Shown piece by piece: positions 11,501 through 23,500 of a stretch of 64,000 bases of DNA. The notes below the pieces were generated by a model that worked only from the letters and a program-made list of their open reading frames with translations, was not told where the DNA came from and did no database searches. The position numbers and the translations under genes are program-made. Origin of the DNA: Macrostomum hystrix (taxonomy: Eukaryota; Platyhelminthes; Macrostomidae). Every line of letters starts with the position of its first letter. The stretch's first letter is position 1. Location: positions 806,001 to 870,000 of the forward strand of contig CATNEN010000028.1 of NCBI GenBank assembly GCA_950097015.1. Direction: 5' to 3'.

Positions 11501-14500
11501 TCAGGCACGGGGATCCATCGCACTGATTGATCACCCGACAGGCGCTCTGGCTGCTGGCGCCCTCAGCCGCAGTAGCGAGTTCCTCTGGGCACACGTTGCA
11601 CGAGGACTGGCCAGTCATGTTCTGCCAGGTGTTTCGACGGCACGGCTGGCAAAGGTTTTCCGTAACATTGACTCCGTTGGACAATCCGAAATGGCCCGCT
11701 GGGCACAGGCTTGCGCACATCTCCGGGCTGGATGCACCAACGCTGGGAGTTGTGTCTCCAGGAGTAGGGCAGGCTGTGCACTCAGTCGAACCGTTCTTAT
11801 TGTTGTAGTAGCCTCGCATGCACGGTTGGCAGGGCTCTAATCCCGTTTCCGAGTAGAAGCCCGCCATGCACAAGGGCCTGCACATTGCAGCTGACATGGC
11901 GCCACTCCTGTGTGTGCCGGTTCCACTCGGGCACCTTTCGCACATTGAGTCCTTCCCGGGCTTATCCTGATAGTAGTTTTGTGGGCAAACAACACAGCGG
12001 TCGTTGAGCTGGTAGCTTCCGAGCGGACAAAGCACTGAAATCATATAGAAAAAAGTAGAGTCGTGAATGAGCAGAGGAAACTCAAGTGGAAGTAAAAACT
12101 TCAAATATATTCATTAACTCACGGCAGATCTGTACTGTGCTGCTTATGTTGACCGAGACACTGCCTGGTGGGCAGCGGTACACAGCCTGCACTGCCTGCT
12201 GGATAGCCGGCCCACTAGTTGTATTGCAACTCGACACTGTGCTGTTGATCGCCACGTTGAGGCCGCCGATGGCTCGGGCCGCAGTGGCCAAGCAGGCAAC
12301 AATGGAACCGTAGTTAACAGACGTGGAATTGAATTCCAGCACCAATGAGAAGTTGATTGAGGCCTAGAACAACAGTTTACTAAGTTTAAATAAGCTGCGA
12401 GGACTGGTGTTCTGGTGTAAAAATATTAGCAAGAGTAATCACGGCTGTCCATTTCAACAATTAGGATATTACCAAGGTGTCACTTTTGGTTACCTTTAAT
12501 TACTGAAACTTACTTCTGTGATGTTGACAATTTTAAGCATCAGCCTGTTTGTGCTAGTGAAGCCACAGGGCACGTCCTTCAGTAGGGACTGGTCAAGGCT
12601 AAAGCTTCCCTTTTCGATAGTGGTGCAGTTATTGACAGCAGGTCGATAAGTGGCGCTGAAGTCTAGAGCTAGTGAACCCATAACAGCTGAAAATGATCGA
12701 TAGAGGAGTCAGTTTGGTACTGCTTGTACACACACTATAAGCAATACGCAATATTCATCAGACAAAGTACATACGTGAGCACTCTGGAACCTCGAAAATT
12801 TTGTTGCTCTCGTACTCCCACGAAGAGTTGCCTGAGCAGGTCACATTGATTTTGTCGATGCCAGTAAGGGCAGACATAAAGCCGGCAGGACAGCTCACAG
12901 TGCAGTCGGTTCGAAGCGGGGTAGCAGAGCACACTGATGTGTACCTGGTTGAGTTGCGCACGGGTACCGTCAGGCTGTTGCAACTTCGAGCTAAATTTTA
13001 AAATAAAAAAATATATTTTCACTTCTGAAACATCGATCGAGAGGAAATTTAAGAGTTATTTTTTCCTGACTTACAGCGAACTGAGAAGATGAAGTTGCAG
13101 CTAGCGGTGTTGTTAGACTTATCTGTGACCACAAACTGCACCAAATAATTGGTTCCAAATTTCACGATGTCGTTCGGCTTCACACCACGATATTCGGCAG
13201 AAGCAATGCCTCCAAAGTCACTGTACATAATATTTGGTAGTACGGCCGTGACATTCTCAGTCACAGTGACCACGTACTGATACACCTCGCCTGGCGGGCA
13301 CATCACCTTCGGTGGAGTTCTATCGACCAGCTCAACTTGAACAATACAATTTGCTTTATTTCCAGCAGCGTCACTGGCGGTGTAGTTGACAAGTACATTG
13401 CTAGTCAGTGGTTTGAAGCGACTGAAGCTGCTTGGCTGCACTGCAACGGTTGGATCTTGACCAGAGTTATCAGAAACGCTGGGCTGGGTTAGGGACTCGG
13501 GTGGCATTACAGTCGGCCCCAGCTCGAGTTGCACAAGCGCGGGACAGTAGCCAAACTGCGGTGGTGCTATGTCATCGCAGACTGGCGGTGGCGATGTCCA
13601 CTTGCCGCTTGAAACCGTCATCACGGCGGATGATATGTTGGTAGCCAAGACAGTTGTGAAACCGGTCGTAGTAAAGGCTTTTTGTAGCATAAGCAGCATA
13701 GAAGACTCTGCGTTGCTGCTCATGTTAATGGAAATTTGTGACAACGTGTTGGAGAGGCTCAGTGGTGCTGATGCAGGCGTGTCGCGGCGTTTGCGCCTCA
13801 ATGCTGCGAAATGATAATATATAAAACTTTTAGAGGGTGCTATTTTGAGTGAATGGGTACCCGTGATTAGTTTTACTTCATGCTTTTGTGATTATCCAAC
13901 TTACTGTTTGAACAGCAGTACGGCGATGAGCTAGTGCTGGTGGTACCGCTTGGACAGCTGGCTGTTACAACTGGTAGGTTGAAGTTTTTAGCGACGTAGT
14001 TGTTGGTCGCTGCGCATGGAATAGTAAGCCTAGTATGATCAAATGCCAGCTGCAAGGCAGTCACAGCATTTGAAGTGTTCAGAGCCGCCACAATTCTATT
14101 CATGGCATCGCACGAGTCAGTTGAAGGTGTAAATCTGTATGTGATTGTGCCTCCTGAAACGGATGTTAGTGCGTTGATGCGAACTGAGACCGACAGTCCG
14201 CGCAAAATATTTGCTAGCTGGGCGGACGCGTTGTGGCCGAACGTGTAGACCGTATCGTTCAGACAGGTAAGAGTATTGTTTGACGCACTGAACTCCCCGG
14301 CATATGACAAGGTCACTCCGCTTGGCGTCGAGCTGGGGATCGTGGGGGTCGGTGGAAGCGGTGCGTAGGCAATGGGCTGAGAGCACAGCAGCTGCGAACA
14401 GCAAAGACTAGACCAGGTTCCGGTCACTGATGTGCTTCCACAGGCGCTTGCAATTGAAGTTGTTGCCGGATTGATGAGACAGCTGGCCAGCGGAATATTT

Positions 14501-17500
14501 CTCAGCAGCAGCGTCGAATTGGCAATCGTCCGAAGCAATACGCCAACACACTCACTCAATGGGGCTGTCAGAGTATAGAGGATTCTTAGCTCACCCTGGG
14601 ACTAAAAAGAGACAAAAATATTTATATTAATAAGCATGCAGTCGCTGTGAGAACATTGTGTACGATTCAACTACTTGTAAGTGTTTATATCAAGGAGAAA
14701 AAATGGCTTACCGTCGCGGAATTAATGGACAGGAAGAGTCGTACGCCAGACATCGAGCAGCCCAATGCAGGAAGCCAGGAGGTGGAATTTAGTTGATTAA
14801 TCAAATTATTGACAATACATTCTGCGGCTTTGCCCCATTCGAATCTGTGTGTTGAAACAATTAAAACCTGACCTCTAGCCGGTGAAGCGACAGCCGAGTA
14901 GAAACTTGATTGGACTGACTGCAGAGTGATGCGAATCGTGCCTGGAGCCGTAACTGAAAATGTGAACCTGAGAGCGATTCCTTGGGCTGTTGAGTCCCCA
15001 GCCATGGACAATCTGGTCATTGTGCCATCTGTCGTGGCAGATGCCCTTATATTAGTAAATGTGGTACCGTCGTCACTCTTGAGCACTGTGTCAATGGATC
15101 GGACGACTGGCGAATAGAGCGTTAGTTCAATGAACCTCTGAGACATAGTGAACCGGAGTGTGATGACGTAGTTGCCTATCTTTGTCACGCTGATTCCGCT
15201 GCTTAGTAATGATCCATTCAGTCCTGATAACGAAGCGCCTGATGGATCAGTGCCTTCTGCTCCCTGTAAATCGACAGCAGCAGCTAAGGTTCCGTTTATT
15301 GCTGCTGGAGGCGCTTCTGTACTTGTCGCTGGCGTTGTCATTGGGGGGGCTGCCATGCTAACTGTTGGCATTGGCGACAGTGGCGGAGAAACTGTTGAAT
15401 AACTCGCCTCGACTGTTGGCCTCATTGTGACTGCCGGTGTGGGCATTTGAGTGGTCGGCGGTTCTGAAATGTATCAATTTGATCACGTTAGTGTCAAAGA
15501 CACTAGAATCCACAATCACTATGTTAATTTAGTTATAATTAAGAAGCTAGCTACTCGTAAGAAAGCAGCTTACCGTTTGAACAGCAAACTCTTCCTGTCT
15601 GTGTTGCACCGCCAATGCACTTGACTGACACAGCTGGCAGCCCAATGTTCGTCAGATTAAAGCTACCAGACACTGCGCACGGCTTGCCGGCCTTAATTTC
15701 ATTAAATACTGTCTCTAATAGTGCTACTGTTGATGGAGTGTTGAAGATAGCAACGACCTTCTCGCGATCAGAGCAAGACTCTGTGACGAGGGTAATGACA
15801 AACTTGAAAGCTTCTCCTGTGATGGTGGTCGCCACGTTGATTCGCATTCCCGCTGCTGTAGCAGACACCATGGATGCAAGTCGCATGGATACACTGGTAC
15901 TAAAGGCGTGAAGACTTTCATTTAGGCAAGTTAAATTCCTTAATGCCGAGTTGAAAATGCCTTCGAAGGTCAACGATAGGTCACCGTTTACGCTTGGCAC
16001 GATGATTATCTCTGCAAAGATTGAGGGAATTACAACCTGCCGATGAGTTTCATTTGTTCTGATTCGCTTTTTTCAGTTTGATTTCGTGGCTCACCATTCG
16101 TTGCTCTAGCGATCAGCACCATCTGCAGTGCTCCAGATTTTCTTTCAGGCAACTGAACCTCCAGAACTCCAGTCATGCCGATGCAAAGCCGGTCAGTGAG
16201 GTTGTAGGCTTGCTGAAATTCAAAGGAAATCTATCTTCAAACCTCATATGATTCTGCTTTGGTTGCTTAATTATTGAACTTACAGCATCATCATCCCTTG
16301 GCATTTCAACCAGCGACGCATTGAAGTCCTGGAAGCCTGACGCGTTTAAGCAGCTGAAATTCCTTAGCCGGATGCTGGAGAAGTCGCTTGAGTACATGAG
16401 ATGGTAAACCTGCAGCCGGACAGCTCGATTGAACACAAACCTAGCGCTGTAGTTGCCCGAAGCGCTTATGCTTATTCCGTTTGTGAGGTCGCTGACACTC
16501 ATCAAGGTAATGACTTCATCGCCCCGTCGGATCTGAGTGCCATTTAGGCCCAGTAGGGTGGCGTCCATGAAGACGTTTCCAGACATGTTCAACATCATGT
16601 CCATGCAAGCTGTATGATTAATTGTGGGGTTTATTAAATGATTTTTTATCATTAGTTGTTACCTTCATTTATTTTAAGAGCAATCATCTCTACATTGGCG
16701 TCAAATATGTACTAGCTTGCACAAGAAGGAAATTCTTCTGAAAACTGCTCACAGCGTACACCAAGAGCTCAGAGAAATAGAGAAATAGTAGAGCTTTCCC
16801 AAAATTACTTCGCTCTTTTATTTAAAAAGCTTTAGAAAACGAAGCAAAAAGTACGAAGCACTTACGCGGACCAACCATGGACGGCTGATACCAGGCAGGA
16901 CAGAGCAATTCAGGTGAGCTCACAGCCATGCTACTGCTAGGCGAGCCGCAGACACTGGCAAAAGTAGCGCTAACCGCTGGTCCAAGAATGCCTTTAATTC
17001 TGTCGGCAAAGGTGAAACTGGAAATTGTGTCCAAAACTTGTCGAGAGCAGTTTGATGGCAGTTTTACTTGGAACAGAGCCACAACGTCCACGTTGACAGA
17101 TGGATCCACACCGGAACGCTTTACGGAGACGCGAGTTCTGAATGTCAGGCTGTTGTTGCAAGTGCTATCTCCGTTTACGCCGAAGCTACTGAAACTGCTG
17201 CTAAGCAGGGCGGTTAGTCCCAGCTGAGATTCCAGCCTCGATACCAGATCAGCAGAGCTCAACAAGACGCTGCAGGCCCCGGTGGGTGTACTGGAAAGCT
17301 TCAGAGAGTTGGTTACGCGCAATAGTTGTGCGCCGCGATCTCGGATGCAGTTTGGCGCCCAGGTCGGACACGGGGTGATGTAGTTGCAGTAGTTCTGTGT
17401 GCAGCCGGATGTGCAGTTGAATCCCGCGCCTTCCTTGCTGCATGAGTTCTGGTCAATCATTCGCTGAGTGTCCAGTTCCGAGGAGCAGCCTTTGGTCACA

Positions 17501-20500
17501 GTCTGGCTTGTGGAGTTCGCGTACTGCCACTTCGAGAAGCAGGCTTCGCCGACGCTGCATGTCTGAACATCTGTGCAGTCGGCTGGATGTACGGTGTTAT
17601 TGCAACTGTGGCACTTGACTGGTTCTACAAAACATTGCGGTTACGTCGGATTTGCTTTAATGAAATCGTTTTTTATTTTGAGCTATTTAGAAAAGAAGCT
17701 CGCGTGAGCCTATTATTATTTTATTTTAAATTCTAATTACCAGTCAGGTTGGCGAAGAACTTTACAGTTACTGGCTGCTTTTCAGAGTTTCCGCGATAAT
17801 CGACTGTCACCCTGAAGTTGATGATGTACTGGGTGACTTTTCCAGTTGCCGTGGCATCAATGGCAATCTGAAAAGTATGCATTTTATTTCGTTAGTTTCG
17901 TAATTAACACAGCCCTTCCCTAAATTTTTTGTTTGTCAAACTCTAGCGCTTTTTTATAAAAGCTTGCATGCATACTTGTGGTTCACATATCTTACCATTG
18001 TTTGTGGTTTCTTGTTCTGTTCCCAGATCGTCACCCAGCTGCTATCAGCCAGCTGCACAGACAACCACAAGTTCTGCACATGGTTGATGTTCGGACCGTC
18101 TAGCATGATATTGAACAGTCGCAGTGCCATCTGGCTCAGGGCCGTCCTGAGCTGCAGCACATGGTATCCATGCGAGGTCATTGTGTAGCCAGTTGTGAGC
18201 AGTTCAAACATTCCGATTTGCCTGATCGGAGTCTGGCTGTTCTTGTCGCCATAGCTGATGGTTAGGACAGTTGGCTCAGGCTGGTTCGCGTACCAGCCAC
18301 GAATGCGATCCAGGCCATCAAGTAATGCTTCATCTGAAATGCGGATGTTTATAGTAGATTTTTCATAGTAAATTTGTATTCTCTTCTCTTTTTGTAATTT
18401 GAGTATGCTTACTTGGAACACAGATGCTCTGTGGTGTCAGTTGGAAGAAGCCAAACGGACAGCCGTCTTTCTTGTTGCTAAAGGACACTGCAGTCACTGA
18501 CGCCTTGACCGAGATTACTTTGACCTTTTGAACAACGATCACAATGGATTCTGCCGCAATCATGAGAAAGTTGGGATTTCCCAGGCGGCCCAAGGCATTC
18601 TGCGCACATGTGCCACTGTATGTCACCGCGAAACTGATGGAGATCTCAATCTAGATTAATTAAGGTTATTTGGAATCTTTATTTGAACAATTGAACCATA
18701 CAAGTGCCGAAAAAAGTAAGAAAAAGATAAGGAAATTATTTACCGTCTTTCCTTTAGCCTTTGCGTCAACCTTCATTCCGGCAGTTCTCAGAATATTTCC
18801 GTCTCCAGCACAGACATTCAGGCGGAGGCTGGCGGTAATGTTTGCCAGATAGGAGCTGAGATCACCAAAACCTGTCTGGTACTTGTTAGCATCATCTGTT
18901 GAGAGGCCGTCGGTTGAGACCGTGAAATCGAAGCTGAAATCCGACTCCACCTGACTGGAAGTGCCGCAAGAGTCCGACGCGAAAGTCGGGCAAGGAACAG
19001 TCAGGGCGTTGCAGCCCTGGCCGCGGCAGCACACGGTGCAGTCCGCGCCGTCACCAGTAGAAGTGCTGTTGCACTTGCTGCGCATAGCCATTGTGTTACA
19101 GAAGTTTTCAGTTGCGCAGCCCTTGCCCGTGATTTGCGCCTTGTTTCTTCGATCATCGGTCCAGGTAGTATAACAGACGTGCTAAAAAGTTAAATTTATT
19201 ACAGGTAATTAAGTTGTTATAGAAATTTTATAAGAGTGACCCAATTTAACTCCAATGACTGCAGGCGCTTACGGAGGGTGATGGACACTGAACCAAGGTA
19301 TCGCATGTGCTCTCGTCCCGGTTGTTGCCTCTGGAGTCGCACGTGTAGCACATCTTATTCAGCATTGGCACTGGCGGCATTGATCTTGCTAGAAAGTATT
19401 GGTAAAAGCAGTGGCAAGTGGCAGTCAGGAATGTAAATTGGAAACAGCGATTGAACTGTTAATATCAAATTTTGAGCTCTTACAATTTAGCCAAAACATA
19501 CGCCGAAGCAATTCTGATTGATTTGGGCTATGCCGTATATCTATGAATTATATGGCTAGAAGGATTCCATGCACTTACAAGGCTGGCTGCTAATAGCTAG
19601 TACCAGAGTCAAGGTTTCGTCAGTCATCAGTCCAGAGACGTTAAACGACAGCTGCAGGCCAAATGAGCTATTGTTCAAGCTGAACATAGCCTTTAAAATA
19701 AAAACGTGTGACGAAAGTTGTTTATCATACGATGATATAATGATGGTATTGGCATAGTAACGCAAATTGCTGCTAATTTATTTCTTTCTCACATAGACTG
19801 CTTCGCTGTTGTTGGATTTGGCCGCGATTGCCGTCAGGCTATCGCCTTGCCGCTCGGCAAAGACATACGCTGACAGCAGGCTGACCCTGGCGCGTCCGCT
19901 GACTGACCAGGACTGGAACTGGAGGAAATCAAACAGGGTGTACTGGCTGGCTGTCCTTAGCACCAGGATGTAGATTCCGTTGCTGCTCAGAACAAACTGC
20001 GGCGCCATCACTTTTGATAGCATTCTACCGGAGGGGTCCTTGAACTGGAAGCTGTCGGAGTCAATTATTGTCCGATTGCTGAGGGCATTGCGGAAGCCGT
20101 AGCCCATTGGAACCATGCAGACGCCGTCCTCCGTGCTGTTGGTGGCAAAGCCAGCGGGGCACATGGGCTCTTTGTAGACCAGCCTCGGTGGGTCGAACTG
20201 CAGAATTAGGCCACCACAACCTGGCACTGATATGCCAGGCAGCATCTTTGCCAGCTGCTCCTGAAGATCTAGACCCTTCAGCAGCGTTAGTAGACAGGTC
20301 GGCGGCGAGTAGGCGTTGTAGGAGACCGATATGCGCATGCGGACGGCGCCATTTGTGTTGCTAGAGTCGAACGCGACGATGACGCGGGTGTCTAGCGTGG
20401 CTCCGCCGCACACGAGGGCACCTTGTAGTCTAATCAGCATGTTCAACCCCTGTCGGAAGGCTGATTCCAACAAGCCGGAGCACGCACTGCTCAATGCTGG

Positions 20501-23500
20501 AGTTGAACGAGTGCCAACTGCGAACTCGATCACAAATCGACCCGTTGGCTCGGCGCAGCGCGGGTAGAAGGCCGGCGGGCAGACAGGCGTCCTGTAGGTG
20601 TTGCAGTAAGAGCTTCTGCAGTAGCTGGTGCAGGAGTCGTTGACCTGACCGCGTTGGCACTGGTTGCCTTCAGTAGATGGAGGCGCGGCTGAGCAGCCAG
20701 CGGTGAAGTTGAGGGTGTTGCCTGACGTGATAGCGAATCGACTTGTACAAACGCCCTTAATTTAGTGCAAAATATTTTAGGATTGAAATTTGTAAGGTGA
20801 AGAAAGATTGGTGGATTCAAAAAAGTATCGCATCGGCAAATATGTAATCTTACATTGCATTCCACAGTGCTGATGCAGTCATCTAGGTTTGAGACGCCTG
20901 TGCAATTGAAGCACCTAATGCTTGGTGGTCCAGCTGTTAATGAATAGTTTGGTTTTTCCCATTGTTTTAGCTTTATTCTTAGTTTTGTGCTTATGGAGAA
21001 TTACTTTGAAGGTACTTACGCCTGAAGTTAACACCAAGGATCACCGATAATGGCTTGCCAGCAGCCATTATTCCATCGGCTTCGATGACGATCCTCAAGC
21101 CAAAAGCTGGCGCGCGGTTCAAGAATATGGCGAGCTAAAAGAAAACCAAAGAGCCTCAATCTAGTAAAATCTAGCTATTTATCCATCTACTAAAAGCTGC
21201 TTATCCAGGCTTGACTTACCAGAGACGACATTTTGTATTCAGCTGACGTGATCACCTGCCTCTGTACTAGGGTCCACGAGCTGGCGTTGGTTGGATCGAC
21301 CAGGCTGTGAACTTCCACTGCATTGATCCATCCGTATCCTCTTCCGTAGACAAAGATGCTCTGCAGGAAGTTCTGACCACTGAACAGACCTGATGTAGTG
21401 AAAGCGTAGCGACCCGGTGCAGAGATAGCGAAGCCCTTTGATGCCAGATCTAGGCCAATCACAGTGGCCTTGGTAGAACCAAACTCGACAGCCAGTGACA
21501 GAGAGGCAGATGCCAAAATATTAAGTGTGGCATTTTTTCCAATAAAATTGGTGTAGAAATCCCCTGCAATCGTTTTCGAATTTTGTTGTTTATTTTTCGT
21601 TTTTTATAAAATAGAAGCCAAAGCTGCAGAAAACAACTTACTGTAGACGCACACTCCAAGATCTCTAAAAGGAATGGTCATGCCTGGGCACTCGTACTTG
21701 GTCTGCAGTTGGCTGTAGCCCACGAAGGTCAGGCCAGAGCATGTTTCAAGCAACCCGTCACGCAGAGTGTTCATGATGCTCGTCAGGTTGGCCTTCAGTT
21801 GACCCATTGTATCCAAGGCGCAGGTAGCGTTGAGTACGTCGTATTCGAAGGACATTGTCACTCGGCTGCTGATTTCCGATGCGCTGGGGTCGAAGCGAAC
21901 AGCTGGCTCGAATGTTAGAGATTTTATTCGGATTGCCGGGCACGCGCTCATCACCCACCGATTGAAGGGCAGGTCTGACAACGTCTTCAGGAACCTGTCG
22001 TTACGCAAGCGAAGACTGGACACACAGCTAAAAATGTCAAGTGGATTTATGCGGACAGTAATGTCCATGATCCAGTCAAGCGAGGCCTTTGACTGCCGAC
22101 AGCGTCCAGCTGCAGCTGCCCAGGCCGGGCAGGGCATGGAGTAGTAGTTGCCCATGTAGCGCTCGGAGCACTGGGTGCAGAAGCCGTTCTTCGGATCGCC
22201 GTTGCATTCATTTTTCCAAAGCTGATTGTTGCAGGCCTGCTTGTTCTGGCAGCTCTTGCTGACGCGCGGGCCTTGGCTGTTCTGGTTCTGCCAGCGGGTC
22301 ATGCAGACTTCATTGTCGTCGCATTCTTCTTCACCCTGGCAGTCGCTTTCTTCTTTGGTCCATCCGCAGGAGGAGCACTTGAGCTTTTCTTCTGGCGTTG
22401 GCAGCTCGGGCACTGAGTTAGTGAGTCGTTATAATTTTATAAGCGATTGTAAATAAGAAAACTATTTTTTTTAATTAAGAAGGAAAACTTGAAACGGCTA
22501 AAGCAGTTTAATTACCTAGGACACCACCCCCATCGGAGTAGTATTGCACCCGCATTCGCAGCATGCCCTTTAACGATGCAGACAAGCCGGGAGAAGACAG
22601 ACGAATTCGGAAGCCAAAGGCCAGCACAGGCATCTTCAGATTCAGTTTGATCTGGTCCGAGCGCTCGCTGGAGGAGTTGAGCTCCACCGTGAACAGGCTA
22701 GACATAGACTCGGTGAGCATGAACTGAAGCTCAGCAACGCTGACCAGCTTGGGGCTTTCGATGATAAGTAGGAAAGAGCTGATCGAGACCGATCGCACAG
22801 TTCGAACAGTGATTATGGATGTAGTGTTGAACAGTTCGAATGATCCATTGACTAGGCTAGTCACATTCTTTCCTCTCACAACAGTGGCATCAGTGTTGGA
22901 CGCGTTGTAAGATTCGTAACTCCTATAGGAGAAGCCACCGAATTCGCTTGGTGCGAGCTCGTCATTAGCCAGCAGGTTCAACTTCGAGTCCAGGAATTCG
23001 GTTTCGTTGGTCTTGCAGGCGTCGTTCATGGCCGTTTGCCAGAGAGTGTTGTCCTCCGCGGTGAGCATCGTGACGCAGTTTCGCTCAAATTCGCTGCGCA
23101 GTAGGCTGGAAAAGGAAACAAAATCGTAGCGGAAACTTTAATTCGGAGCGAGTTAAAGGTCGCTTAATAATAATAATAATAATTGCAGGAGGGCTGCGGG
23201 CAATGACACATAGTTTGGTGACACTAGACCCGCAGCCAGCGAGGAGGCAATTCTGCCCATTTCGCTGACTCCTGAGCACACACGCACACAGATACCGTAC
23301 GCAGGCATACGCTCACACAGCTGTGTACATCTGCCCTGACTTTCTCATCGTCAGGCAGTGTACACTCGAACTGTGCCTTGGAGGTTGGCCCTCAAGGGCG
23401 TAAATTGCACGACAAGCCCCCAAGCCTTCTCTCCGCGGCTGCGCCTTAAGTGAATGTGGCCTCGCCGTGGAATCGAACTTAGGGACTGTGGTGCGAGTGG

